DNA of 64,000 bases from Arthrobacter sp. MYb213 (GTDB taxonomy: Bacteria; Actinomycetota; Actinomycetes; Actinomycetales; Micrococcaceae). Location of the stretch: positions 124,001-188,000 of the forward strand of contig NZ_PCQA01000002.1 of NCBI RefSeq assembly GCF_002979915.1, written 5' to 3'. This document shows, one piece after another, positions 32,696 to 41,802 of the stretch (position 1 is the first letter of the stretch; each line of letters starts with the position of its first letter). The notes under the pieces were generated by a model. It did not search any database and had not been told where the DNA came from. It saw nothing but the letters and a program-made list of their open reading frames with translations. A program made the position numbers and the translations under genes.

Positions 32696-35158
32696 TTAGC
32701 GGCGTCGCTTGCCCCTCTTCTTCGGCTTCCGACTCGGATTCTGCCTGGCGGTCGCTCTTCGCGCCGACGGTGGGGTCGGACGACTCATTGCAGCCGGAGG
32801 GATGAGGCCCATCTCCACAATGAGGCTGTCAAACTCTTTGTTCTCTACCGGAGGCGAGTTGTCATAACGGATCGATACGATGCGCTGCTCCTCATCGAAT
32901 ACCACCATGAGCGCACGATCCGACTGAATCTGGTGCTTCTTCGCGAATCCGTAGGTCGCGAGCCGGGTGCTAGCCTCTTGGATAGACATCTTTCGAGGTT
33001 TGGAGCCCATGAACAACGTCGGGTAGCCCCACGCTCCGGCGAACGCCATCATCGAATTGTGGTGGAGGCCGTCCTGCCGTGTCATCAACGCCAAGCGTTC
33101 GACCATCTCACCCAGCGACTCCTGCGACTCCTCAGCAAGGTTCAACAGATCGGCGCTGAAGCGGAACCACCCCGGCTTGTGCCCATCCTGAAGGAAGTCT
33201 ACAATCCGGGCGATGCCCGGCGGGATGCCGAAGGAAGGCTTCTCAGCTTCTACAGCGCTAGAGCCTTCCTGGAAGTAGACCCAAGCATCCAACTCATCGG
33301 TTTGAGTCATCACACGAGTGGGAACATCCGACACCTGATACCGGCGACGCTCCTTGCCCGTGGAAGGCGCGACGCCAAGGAACTCTTCGCTTACCCGATC
33401 TGGGTCCGGTTCAACCCACAAGCCGCCGGAGAGAAACAGCATGAAGAGATCGAGCTCGTCGACGGCTGAGAACTTCAGCGACACTTCTGACTCTGTACGA
33501 CGTCGCAGATAGAGCAAGAACTCCGTGGGCCTATCGATGACCTCGGCAATGACGCTCAGGTCGTGCAACGTCACGAGCCAAGGGAAACGATCGCTTCCCA
33601 CGACCTTGGCACGCACGAGTTCGTCCAAGGCAGTGGACAGCGGGCCGAAGTCGTCGAGGTAGACAGTCACCGAGCGAATCTCGTGGATCTCCGAGAGATC
33701 CAGCCATTCGCGATTCTCAAGCCACAGCCCGTGATTGGTTCGGATATGGTTCTCAAGCCTGAGTGCCTGGTCAGTCGCGCTCCCGACCGTCTCCCGCAGG
33801 TCGGCAGACAACCTCTGGACATGCCCACGCCGGGCGTGACTGGAGATGCTCTTTGCCTTCACTTCTACGCAAATCGCGACATCCTCGATGATGAATAGCC
33901 CATCTGCTTCAGTCTGCTCGGCGATCGAGTTGATGTCTTGCGCATCGGGTCCGAGCTCAGAAACCTCGATGCCCGGATTGGCGCGGAAGTATTTGAGGTT
34001 CGCGTGGGCTGCATCTGAGTCTAGGATGGCGGCCAGACGCTTCAGAGCGAGCTCCTCACTTACGAACATGCGGCGCTTCTCATAACGGCGAAACTTTGCG
34101 GGGGCCGCCTTGAGTGCCTCTTCGACGATCTGACGGAAGCAGTCGGTGCCGATCGGCTTGCCTGTCAGGATGTAGTTGCCGTCGGCGTCATTGACCAGCG
34201 ATGCAAAGCGGAACGGGTTATCGCCGCTCAGGTACTTCGTCACTACGGCAAGCGCGTCGTCAGCGCCGTTGAACGCCAGGCTGAACCGATCCAGAACGGC
34301 CTGGGTCCGCTCTGCCGGCACACCCGAAGCTGCGGCAACCTCTTGAACAGTGATGGTTGCGCGCTCGCCAGGAAACTCCAACAAGCTCATCAAGGCGGAG
34401 CGCGCGTCCTCTTCAAACGCAGGATCGTTCTTCTTCTCGGCATGCTGTTCGAACATCTCGCCGACGGTGTCGCGGATAGCGAAGAACTTCTCCCCGTGGA
34501 CGCGAATGATTGACTCACGCACGGCGCAGAAGTCCTCGTAGCTGAAACCAAGCGTCTCGGGGAGCAAATCACCGAGGTGGCGCGATGAGAACAGCTCCTC
34601 GTTGATCTCGTCATGGATATGCGCGTACTGCATGAACCGCACTGTCAGATCGTGACTGACGAATTGGGCGGACAACATGGTCAGCGGTCCGAATTCGTTT
34701 CGATCACCCGAACTGAATAGGGCGAAGGAGCCCAGCATCAACATTTCCCGCGCCCGTTCATGCAGGTCGGGAATCAATCCCGCAGGGCGGGTCTTGCTCG
34801 TCGGCGTCGACCTAGGCTCGCGCTGCCCCCTGGTGAGCAGAATGAGCGCAATGAGTTCGACCGCTGCTGGCATCTGATCAGCAAGGCTTTCGCGGTAGCC
34901 ATCGAGGATCATCGGCATCTCGCGCATCCGCATGAGCTCGATCACGTCGAAGGCGTCAGCGTCCTTCAATGAGTCCGCGATGGCCTTGACATGCTCGGCG
35001 ATTATCGTTGGGCCACGAAGTAGGTACTCCCTCGGGTTCTCCCCCTCGTTCATTCGACCAAGCATTTCCCCCATGCGTTCAAAGGCCACGGCCAGACCCT
35101 CATCATCGGCCGTGACGATTCGTCGCGAAGGCAAATCGCGACCCTGCTTCTTCTCCAT
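32696..35158 (-). CDS. Module E: large protein with PD-(D/E)XK-like motif
   Basis: Protein of 820 residues, single gene of module E. The motif EADGLFIIEDVAICVEVKAK near residues 415-435 fits a PD-(D/E)XK nuclease core (Asp in ADGLF, Glu-x-Lys in EVKAK). The N-terminal 400 residues are helical; the region after 650 contains WGYPTLFMGSKPRKMS; the tail is very basic (ARRATARQNPSRKPKKRGKR), probably for nucleic-acid binding. No helicase or recombinase motif is seen. Start ATG 35158 follows AGGGGAG; another in-frame ATG at 35182 has no such site. A stand-alone anti-phage nuclease is the best guess. Confidence 0.75.
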   Translation of the reverse strand: MEKKQGRDLPSRRIVTADDEGLAVAFERMGEMLGRMNEGENPREYLLRGPTIIAEHVKAIADSLKDADAFDVIELMRMREMPMILDGYRESLADQMPAAVELIALILLTRGQREPRSTPTSKTRPAGLIPDLHERAREMLMLGSFALFSSGDRNEFGPLTMLSAQFVSHDLTVRFMQYAHIHDEINEELFSSRHLGDLLPETLGFSYEDFCAVRESIIRVHGEKFFAIRDTVGEMFEQHAEKKNDPAFEEDARSALMSLLEFPGERATITVQEVAAASGVPAERTQAVLDRFSLAFNGADDALAVVTKYLSGDNPFRFASLVNDADGNYILTGKPIGTDCFRQIVEEALKAAPAKFRRYEKRRMFVSEELALKRLAAILDSDAAHANLKYFRANPGIEVSELGPDAQDINSIAEQTEADGLFIIEDVAICVEVKAKSISSHARRGHVQRLSADLRETVGSATDQALRLENHIRTNHGLWLENREWLDLSEIHEIRSVTVYLDDFGPLSTALDELVRAKVVGSDRFPWLVTLHDLSVIAEVIDRPTEFLLYLRRRTESEVSLKFSAVDELDLFMLFLSGGLWVEPDPDRVSEEFLGVAPSTGKERRRYQVSDVPTRVMTQTDELDAWVYFQEGSSAVEAEKPSFGIPPGIARIVDFLQDGHKPGWFRFSADLLNLAEESQESLGEMVERLALMTRQDGLHHNSMMAFAGAWGYPTLFMGSKPRKMSIQEASTRLATYGFAKKHQIQSDRALMVVFDEEQRIVSIRYDNSPPVENKEFDSLIVEMGLIPPAAMSRPTPPSARRATARQNPSRKPKKRGKRRR

Positions 35159-35633
35159 GACACTCCCCTTTTGTCCATACAAACCGCAGCTATTGGATTT
35201 CTACCCCACCACGCGACCCTCCGGGCCGCCTGGGAGTTCTATTCCTCTGCCAGGAGGGTGTGGTGTTGAGTGGCGCAGGAGGCGAATGTGAAGGCACGCT
35301 CGGGGTGACCCTTTACCGACTCACACAGGATCTCATCACTCAACGGCCCTGTCAGCGTACACAACCAGGCCTAGAGTATCCAGCCGCCCATACCAGTATC
35401 TGTCAGAGTCTTCACCATGGCAGACACGCCAGGACCGATCTGGCCGTCCTTGATAAACTTCATGGACGGGCTGAACACCTCCCATCACCGCAGGACTCCT
35501 TCACCGCGCGCTCAGCAACAGAATAGGATCGGGACTGTTCCTCTGTCGATGGGCACAGCACTTCCGATCGATCAAATCTTTGATCCTGAATCTGAAGACC
35601 AGTCACGGATTCAATACCCCGATTGCGGAGACA
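35159..35633. other. Non-coding part of module E
   Basis: About 475 bases upstream of the 820-residue gene. A plus-strand frame from 35417 (MADTPGPIWPSLINF...) runs into the tail repeat, without a ribosome-binding site, and is not called. No promoter boxes stand out. Confidence 0.35.
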
Positions 35634-35668
35634 AATGCGCCGGACCCGACAATCGGATCCGGCGCATT
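35634..35668 (-). terminator. ychF terminator
   Basis: AATGCGCCGGA pairs perfectly with TCCGGCGCATT around 13 bases. It is 26 bases past the ychF stop on the minus strand; TTTG follows. Confidence 0.8.
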
Positions 35669-35677
35669 CGCAAGAGG

Positions 35678-35727
35678 TTAAAGCGAAACGCGACTACACG
35701 TTGAAGCGGAACTCCACGACGTCGCCG
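35678..35727 (-). repeat. ychF-tail copy 6: native 3' end of ychF
   Basis: 20-mer at 35698-35717, stop TAG at 35694-35696. On the ychF side the gene continues normally after GTCGCCG; the other copies switch to the CACGTACCAACC arm at that point. Left of the stop it has AGCGAAACGCGAC, shared with copies 2 and 5. Confidence 0.9.
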
Positions 35728-36779
35728 TCTTTCATGATGTATTCCTTGCCTTCGATGCGTGCCTTACCGGCAGCCTTCGCATTGGCAATAGAACCAACCT
35801 CAACCAGGTCTTCAAAGCCGACAACCTCAGCCTTGATGAAGCCACGCTGGAAATCGGTGTGGATCACACCGGCTGCCTCAGGTGCGGTCGCACCCTTGGA
35901 AATGGTCCAAGCGCGAGTTTCCTTCGGGCCAGCGGTCAGGTAGGTCTGCAGGCCCAAGGTGTCAAAACCGACGCGGGCCAGCTTGCCCAGTCCGGACTCG
36001 ACGATGCCTGCATCTTCCATCATCTCTGCTGCTTCGTCTTCTTCCAGCTCAGCGAGTTCGGATTCGAACTGTGCGTCAAGGAAGATTGCTTCGGCCGGTG
36101 CGACGAGCTCGGAGAGCTTCGCCTGCATCTCGGTGTCGGCCAGACCAGCCTCATCGGTGTTGAACACGTAGATGAACGGCTTGGTGGTCATCAGCTGCAT
36201 TGGTGCGAGCTCTTCGAGGTCAACACCCTTGGTCTTCGCCGCGGCGAAGAGCGTGATGCCCTCTTCGAGGATCTTCTGCGCATTGAGTACCGCGTCCAGG
36301 AAGGACTTCTCGATCTTCTTGGTGCGCAGCTCCTTTTCCAGACGCGGAAGCTGATTTTCAATGGTCTGCATGTCGGCGAGGATCAGCTCGGTGGCGATCG
36401 TCTCGATATCCGAGGCAGGGTCCACCTTGCCGTTGACGTGAATCACGTCGTCGTTGACGAACGCGCGAGTCACCTGGCAGATCGCGTCGGCTTCACGGAT
36501 GGTGGCCAGGAACTTATTGCCCAGACCTTCACCTTCCGAAGCACCCTTGACGATGCCGGCGATATCCACGAAGGACACGGTTGCTGGAAGGATGCGCTCG
36601 GAACCGAAGATTCCGGAGAGCACCTTCAGACGCGCGTCCGGCAGTGGGACGACGCCCACGTTAGGTTCGATAGTCGCGAACGGGTAGTTGGCTGCCAGCA
36701 CCTGGGCGTTGGTCAGCGCGTTGAACATGGTGGACTTGCCGACATTGGGCAGTCCGACGATTCCGATAGTAAGAGCCAC
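35694..36779 (-). CDS. ychF: Redox-regulated ATPase/GTPase YchF
   Basis: Obg-family P-loop NTPase of 361 residues that binds ATP and ribosomes. G1 GLPNVGKSTMFNAL (residues 8-21), the switch region NYPFATIEPNVG, G3 DIAGIVKGASEGEGLGNKFL and the G4-like NTDE (YVFNTDEAG), which gives ATP preference, are present; the TGS domain follows and the chain ends GDVVEFRFNV. The gene is complete. Its last 30 codons serve as the attachment region of the cassette array downstream. Confidence 0.97.
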   Translation of the reverse strand: MALTIGIVGLPNVGKSTMFNALTNAQVLAANYPFATIEPNVGVVPLPDARLKVLSGIFGSERILPATVSFVDIAGIVKGASEGEGLGNKFLATIREADAICQVTRAFVNDDVIHVNGKVDPASDIETIATELILADMQTIENQLPRLEKELRTKKIEKSFLDAVLNAQKILEEGITLFAAAKTKGVDLEELAPMQLMTTKPFIYVFNTDEAGLADTEMQAKLSELVAPAEAIFLDAQFESELAELEEDEAAEMMEDAGIVESGLGKLARVGFDTLGLQTYLTAGPKETRAWTISKGATAPEAAGVIHTDFQRGFIKAEVVGFEDLVEVGSIANAKAAGKARIEGKEYIMKDGDVVEFRFNV

Positions 36780-36825
36780 GGGAGAAGATTCTACCTTTGC
36801 TTAGGAGATGCGAAAAATGAAGTGC

Positions 36826-37923
36826 TTAGTTCGTTTCATTGGCGGAGCGTCGGCCACCTAGGGCCCGGGCGTCATCGCCGGACTCCTTGAGCTTGCCGCG
36901 GATCTCCTTAGGCAGCGAGAAGATGATATCTTCCTGCGCGGTGGTGACCTCGGAAACGTCGGTGAAACCGTAATCGGCGAGCAGGGCCAGCACCTCTTGA
37001 ACCAGGACATCTGGCACCGAAGCACCGGAGGTCACGCCCACGCTGGAGACGTTCTCAAACCAGGTCTCATCAACCTCGTTGGCGAAGTCCACGCGGTAAG
37101 CTGCCTTGGCACCGTGATCCAGTGCGACCTCAACCAGGCGTACCGAGTTCGACGAGTTCGCCGAACCCACCACGATCACCAGTTCCGAGGCCGGGGCGAT
37201 CTCCTTGATCGCCGCCTGTCGGTTAGTGGTCGCGTAGCAGATGTCATCGCTCGGTGGATCCTGCAGATTCGGGAAACGCTGGCGTAGTCGGCGCACGGTT
37301 TCCATGGTCTCGTCCACGCTGAGCGTGGTCTGCGAGAGCCAGATCAGCTTGTCCGGGTCCTTCACCACTACGGTGTCGGCCTCTTCGGGGTTGTTCACGA
37401 TGGTGGTGACTTCCGGCGCTTCACCGTAGGTACCCTCAACCTCTTCGTGTCCTTCGTGACCGATCAGCAAGATCTCATAATCGGCCTTGGCGAAACGCAC
37501 GGCTTCGCGGTGCACCTTGGTCACCAGTGGGCAGGTCGCATCGATGGTGCGCAATCCGCGGTCTTCGGCGGACTGCACGACCGCCGGGGAGACACCGTGT
37601 GCGGAGAAGACGACGAGCGCGCCGGTGGGCACTTCCTCGTTTTCCTCCACGAAGATTGCGCCACGCGATTCAAGTTCGGAGACCACATGCACGTTGTGCA
37701 CGATCTGTTTGCGCACGTATACCGGGGCGCCGTAGTGCTCCAGCGCCTTCTCAACGGCGATGACCGCACGGTCCACGCCGGCGCAGTAGCCGCGCGGGGC
37801 AGCCAGCAGCACGCTGCGTTTGGTGACCTGCGGGGAGGCTGCTGCGATCTGCTCGGGGGTGCGACGAATACGCGGAACCCGAGGGATCGGCAACGAGACC
37901 GGGACAGAAGTGGAAGTAGCCAT
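36826..37923 (-). CDS. ispH: 4-hydroxy-3-methylbut-2-enyl diphosphate reductase
   Basis: Last enzyme of the MEP isoprenoid pathway, an Fe-S protein. The three conserved Cys are visible: GYCAGVDRA (Cys47), [10 protein letters not shown] (about 134) and CYATTNRQ (about 230). The [21 protein letters not shown] and [10 protein letters not shown] blocks are intact. The first 35 residues are an actinobacteria-typical extension. Same strand as ychF with 46 bases between. Confidence 0.97.
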   Translation of the reverse strand: MATSTSVPVSLPIPRVPRIRRTPEQIAAASPQVTKRSVLLAAPRGYCAGVDRAVIAVEKALEHYGAPVYVRKQIVHNVHVVSELESRGAIFVEENEEVPTGALVVFSAHGVSPAVVQSAEDRGLRTIDATCPLVTKVHREAVRFAKADYEILLIGHEGHEEVEGTYGEAPEVTTIVNNPEEADTVVVKDPDKLIWLSQTTLSVDETMETVRRLRQRFPNLQDPPSDDICYATTNRQAAIKEIAPASELVIVVGSANSSNSVRLVEVALDHGAKAAYRVDFANEVDETWFENVSSVGVTSGASVPDVLVQEVLALLADYGFTDVSEVTTAQEDIIFSLPKEIRGKLKESGDDARALGGRRSANETN

Positions 37924-38021
37924 ACCCCTAGTCTACGAACCCCATGCAAGTTAGCGCATGCTCATATGATGCGTGCCACCCGTAAAGGGCTGTGAGTTTA
38001 GCCTCCACGCTCATTTTTGGG

Positions 38022-39224
38022 TCAGCAAGGAAGCGAGCTGGGCAGCCGTATCGGGGTCCGCACCACCGCTCCGGCACCATCACTGCCGCGGTAAGCCCGG
38101 CAGAGGCCAATGCCGCGTTTGCCCAGGTTCGCCTTGATTTGGCGCAGTGAGTCCGGAGCAAAACCTTGCCATTGCATGTGCATCAAAACGGTATCCCCGC
38201 GCACCGCGGCGGAGGCACGGGAAACGGTGATCGATTTTGATTTAGTTTCCCAGTCTTTGGTGTCCCGGCTCCAGGTCCAGATCGCCATCCCGCGGCTGTT
38301 GTAGCCACAGCTCACCGAACCGTCGATGGCCCCGTACGGTGGCCGGCCGAAGTTTGTGTGTACCCCGGTGCCGCCCAGTTGTTTACCGACCTGCGCGCAG
38401 CTCAACGGCCGCAAATCCGGGTGACTGATCGAATGGTTGATAACCCACTGGCCCTTGGCGCGGGCAAGCGCCGCCAGATCTACCCCGTAGCGCGATTTAA
38501 ACGACGCGATGCAATCCCCGGTAGGGGCCAACACCAGGCCGATGTTGCTGCTGGCCGCATAGTTGATCACCGAGTTCAGCGCCGTCAGTGTGCGCGGGCA
38601 GTCATCGAAGGTCAGCACCACCCGCGAGGTCCGGTTAGGACCGGTGGAACGCGGGGCTGACGGCGGCAACGGATAGGTCGTAACGTAACTTCCCGAGACC
38701 CACCCGGTATAACCGGCGTAACTGACCTTGTACCAACCGTTGCTGGCCCGCGCATAGGCAGAGACCGTTTTCCCCTTCGGGATCGCGACCAGAATCCGGT
38801 AGCTGGTGGACGTACCAGTACGCAGGTTCAAGATGTCCAGGGTGCGCACCGTGGCGGCTACGACGTAGGAGCCACTGACATAGCCGGTGTGCCCGGCATA
38901 ACTGACCTTGTACCAGCCGTTGGCGGCTCGACCAGACACCGGCACCGAGGTTCCCTTGGGGATGCTCACCAAGATCTTGTAGGAAACCGAGGCGCCGCTG
39001 CGCAAATTCAGATTCGCGGTGGTACGCACCCGGGCCGGAATATCGATGGACAGGGCGCTGGCGACGGCTATCGCAGCGGGTTTCGATACTGCGGGTTTCG
39101 ACATTGCAGGGTGGGAGGCCACGGCGGTGGCGGCGAGCGGGACGGAGCCGGCCACCAGGCCGAAAGCTAGCGCCCCAGTCCACACCGCACGAGCGACATT
39201 ATTCTTTTTTGATCCCCACCACAT
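38022..39224 (-). CDS. Secreted SH3b-SH3b-polysaccharide deacetylase (NodB)
   Basis: Secreted protein of 400 residues. A signal peptide (VWTGALAFGLVAGSVPLAAT) is followed by two bacterial SH3 repeats, each with LNLR(S/T)G...YKI/RIL...GWYKVSYAG.TGYVSGSYV (about residues 65-120 and 125-185), which probably bind the cell wall. A NodB-type domain comes next: TFDDCP with the catalytic Asp pair, NHSISHPDL, GRPPYGAID and MHMQW. It would de-N-acetylate peptidoglycan or chitin-like sugars outside the cell. ATG 39224 is chosen at the signal peptide. Confidence 0.85.
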   Translation of the reverse strand: MWWGSKKNNVARAVWTGALAFGLVAGSVPLAATAVASHPAMSKPAVSKPAAIAVASALSIDIPARVRTTANLNLRSGASVSYKILVSIPKGTSVPVSGRAANGWYKVSYAGHTGYVSGSYVVAATVRTLDILNLRTGTSTSYRILVAIPKGKTVSAYARASNGWYKVSYAGYTGWVSGSYVTTYPLPPSAPRSTGPNRTSRVVLTFDDCPRTLTALNSVINYAASSNIGLVLAPTGDCIASFKSRYGVDLAALARAKGQWVINHSISHPDLRPLSCAQVGKQLGGTGVHTNFGRPPYGAIDGSVSCGYNSRGMAIWTWSRDTKDWETKSKSITVSRASAAVRGDTVLMHMQWQGFAPDSLRQIKANLGKRGIGLCRAYRGSDGAGAVVRTPIRLPSSLPC

Positions 39225-39520
39225 GGCCTTGTGCCCTTCGCGAATATCTCCCCAATGCACATAGTGTCCTCCGCTAATAGGCCACAGACAATGCTCTTGT
39301 ACCAGCTTGTCCAAATCGTTTTATAACCGATCAAAACGGGGGTTTGTGAGCCCTGCGAGTGCAAAAATATCCCCTGCTGAGATCAATGCTTCACCTGTGT
39401 TTTCGCGCAGGCTGAGCCGCTCAATTCGCTGAACCTTCGGTGCCATACGGTAGTCTCACTTGTGCACCAGCCATTGCGCACGCTGGCGCTACATTTCGAA
39501 ACTTTCAAGGAGCGGCCCGC

Positions 39521-40789
39521 ATGGAGTCCGAGTCCCCCGCCGGCTTACCGGCCACCGCGGCGTTAACTACGGCAGATAATCCGTGGCCGCTGCGTGTGCT
39601 CACCGAAAAGCTGAAGATCCACATCGAGAACTCCCCCATGACCTGGGTGGAAGGCCAGTTGTTGGAGGCGAATGTGCGCAACGGGCACGCCTACCTAACC
39701 CTGCGCGACGTAGATGTGGATAATTCCTTCTCGGTCACCGTGTGGTCCTCGGTGATGCGTAAGCTCGACGCCACCCCCGAGGTCGGCTCGCGCGTGGTCG
39801 CCCGGGTGAAGCCAAGCTTTTACGCCAAAACCGGCAGACTATCACTGAACGCGACGGACCTGCGCCCGGTGGGACTGGGCGAATTGCTGCTGCGTTTAGA
39901 ACGGCTACGCCAGGCACTTGGTGCCGAGGGTCTGTTCAATGTTGAGCACAAGCGCCGGCTCCCGGTATTGCCTGGCACCATCGGACTAATCACCGGACGA
40001 AACTCGGATGCCGAGAAAGACGTCGTACGCAACGCCACGCTGCGCTGGCCCGCGGTCAAATTCCGCATCATCAACACCGCCGTGCAAGGCGTAGATGCGG
40101 TCGCTCAGGTCATCGCCGCACTGCGTGAACTAGATCAAGACCCGCAGGTAGATGTCATCGTCATTGCCCGTGGTGGTGGCGCGCTTGAGGACCTGTTGCC
40201 ATTTTCCAATGAGGACCTAGTGCGTGCGGTGTTCGCGGCATCCACCCCGGTGGTCTCCGCCATCGGACATGAGGCGGACCGCCCGATTCTGGACGACGTG
40301 GCGGATTTACGTGCTTCCACGCCGACCGACGCGGCCAAGCGCATCGTGCCGGATCTGAACGAAGAGTTTGCCGGGTTGCAAATGTCGCGTCAACGTCTGG
40401 ACCGGGCGATTAGTAATCTGCTCACCCGCGAGGCACAGGTGATCTCCGCGCTGCGGCAACGTCCGGTACTGGCAAACCCGCACACCATGATCGATTCGCG
40501 GACCGAAGATCTGCAGCGTTGGCGCGAACGAGCCACCGCGCTCATCCGTCACCGGGTGCAGCGAGCCGGCGATGAGATCGCCCATCTCAGCGCCCAGGTG
40601 CGCGCCTTATCTCCGCAGCAAACCCTGGACCGCGGATATTCGGTCACCCAGCTGGCAGACGGTTCGGTAGTTCGCGCTGCCGAGGCACTCACCGGCGGCG
40701 AGCAACTACGCATTCGAGTGGCCTCGGGCAAACTGACCGCCACCGTTGATCAAATTTTCCCGGCCGAGCAAGCCAACGAAAACCTTTAA
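39521..40789 (+). CDS. xseA: Exodeoxyribonuclease VII large subunit
   Basis: Large catalytic subunit of exonuclease VII (422 residues), which degrades single-stranded DNA. An N-terminal OB fold (VEGQLLEANVRNGHAYLTLR) is followed by the catalytic domain with GLITGRNSDAEKDVVRNATL, VIVIARGGGALEDLLPFSNE and SAIGHEADRPILDDVADLRA, and a coiled-coil ending in RGYSVTQLADGSVVR. ATG 39521 follows CAAGGAGCGG. It is nine bases from xseB, forming the usual xseAB operon. Confidence 0.96.
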   Translation: MESESPAGLPATAALTTADNPWPLRVLTEKLKIHIENSPMTWVEGQLLEANVRNGHAYLTLRDVDVDNSFSVTVWSSVMRKLDATPEVGSRVVARVKPSFYAKTGRLSLNATDLRPVGLGELLLRLERLRQALGAEGLFNVEHKRRLPVLPGTIGLITGRNSDAEKDVVRNATLRWPAVKFRIINTAVQGVDAVAQVIAALRELDQDPQVDVIVIARGGGALEDLLPFSNEDLVRAVFAASTPVVSAIGHEADRPILDDVADLRASTPTDAAKRIVPDLNEEFAGLQMSRQRLDRAISNLLTREAQVISALRQRPVLANPHTMIDSRTEDLQRWRERATALIRHRVQRAGDEIAHLSAQVRALSPQQTLDRGYSVTQLADGSVVRAAEALTGGEQLRIRVASGKLTATVDQIFPAEQANENL

Positions 40790-40798
40790 GGACAGAAT

Positions 40799-41026
40799 AT
40801 GAGCGAGCAAATCCCGGCAGACATTAAAAACCTCTCCTATGAGCAGGCCCGCGAAGAACTGATGAATGTCGTCAATCAGTTAGAGACCGGAGGGGTGCCC
40901 TTGGAAGCCTCACTGGCTTTGTGGGAACGTGGCGAAGCGTTAGCGGCGCACTGCGAAAATTGGCTCAATGGCGTCTCGCAGCGCCTCGATCAGGCCCGTG
41001 CCCGCGTGGAAAACGCCACGGAGTAG
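40799..41026 (+). CDS. xseB: Exodeoxyribonuclease VII small subunit
   Basis: Small helical subunit of 75 residues: LSYEQAREELMNVVNQLETG, then GVPLEASLALWERGEALAAHCENWL, the family signature. Forms the holoenzyme with XseA encoded just upstream. Confidence 0.95.
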   Translation: MSEQIPADIKNLSYEQAREELMNVVNQLETGGVPLEASLALWERGEALAAHCENWLNGVSQRLDQARARVENATE

Positions 41027-41071
41027 TAACACCGCTGCCCACCGGGCAGATTTGTGGCTACGCTGAGCCCT

Positions 41072-41797
41072 ATGGATATGGCTTGGTGGGCGTTGATATG
41101 GGGTTTGGTCTCCGGGGCTTCGCTGTTGTTTGGCGCTGCCGCCGGGTGGTGGCTGAAGCTACCCAAGGTTTTGGTCAATGGCGTAATGGCCTTCGGCGCC
41201 GGCGTACTGATCAGTGCGTTGGCCTTCGAACTTGTTGCCGAAGCCTACGATGGCGGCGGACTGCTAGTCACCGCCCTGGGTTTGGTCAGCGGCGCGCTGA
41301 TCTACTTTTTCGCCAACCGGATCGTCGCCAAACGTTCACGGCGGCGCGGCTCTGGTAGCGAAACAAACTCGGGTAATGCGCTGGCCATTGGCGCGCTCAT
41401 CGATGGAATCCCCGAATCCGTGGCGCTCGGCGTGGGGCTGGTGGCCGGGGGCGCGGTCAACCCGGCGATGCTCGTGGCGATTTTCATCTCCAACATTCCC
41501 GAGGCACTGGCCAGCACCGCGGCACAAAAAGAGGCGGGCAAAAAAGCTGGAGGCATCTTTGCGCTCTGGGGTGCGGTCACTCTGGCTGCCGGAATTTCGG
41601 CCTGGGCCGGGTACGCGCTGCTCTCGCTCACCGATCCTGCAATTACCGCATTCGCGATAGCGTTGGCCGCCGGCGGCATCCTCACCATGGTCTCGGACAC
41701 GATGATTCCCGAGGCTTGGAAGGTGGAGCACGACTACACCGGGCTCATCGCTACCGCCGGGTTCCTCACCGCCTTCGCGGTGCACACCGTTGCCTAA
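41072..41797 (+). CDS. ZIP-family metal transporter
   Basis: Membrane protein of 241 residues with about seven to eight helices. The ZIP signature appears in ALAIGALIDGIPESVALGVG (helix IV, with His replaced but Asp-Gly-Ile-Pro-Glu-Ser retained) and FISNIPEALAST (helix V, NxPE). Probable role: divalent metal (Zn/Fe) uptake. The start is given as ATG 41072; an upstream GTG lies six codons before. It is shortly after xseB in the same direction. Confidence 0.85.
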   Translation: MDMAWWALIWGLVSGASLLFGAAAGWWLKLPKVLVNGVMAFGAGVLISALAFELVAEAYDGGGLLVTALGLVSGALIYFFANRIVAKRSRRRGSGSETNSGNALAIGALIDGIPESVALGVGLVAGGAVNPAMLVAIFISNIPEALASTAAQKEAGKKAGGIFALWGAVTLAAGISAWAGYALLSLTDPAITAFAIALAAGGILTMVSDTMIPEAWKVEHDYTGLIATAGFLTAFAVHTVA

Positions 41798-41802
41798 CCG
41801 CG

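Larger units (their letters stand above)
26602..35727. mobile_element. Five-module cassette array at the 3' end of ychF
   Basis: Six copies of the ychF tail in the same orientation divide this stretch into modules A (26647-27212), B (27257-29671), C (29718-31119), D (31166-32603) and E (32667-35677). Copies flanking module B are identical over 32 bases (27213-27244 and 29672-29703); those flanking module E over 40 bases (32615-32654 and 35688-35727). Each copy keeps the YchF C-terminal codons and a stop, and most are followed by a hairpin. This is what site-specific insertion into a gene's 3' end leaves behind when the incoming element carries a replacement tail. The cargo is defence- or stress-like. 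No integrase, serine recombinase or transposase gene is present. Confidence 0.8.

Noticed and set aside
33160-33175. GCTGAAGCGGAACCACC inside the 820-residue gene as an att core
   Set aside because: It is a coding sequence (RFSA region) matching over about ten bases only, without stop codon or arm.
32696-35158. The 820-residue protein as the missing recombinase
   Set aside because: No serine-recombinase N-terminus or tyrosine-recombinase RHRY pattern visible.
35417-35704. Plus-strand 95-residue frame reaching into the native tail copy
   Set aside because: No ribosome-binding site and its end is antisense to ychF.
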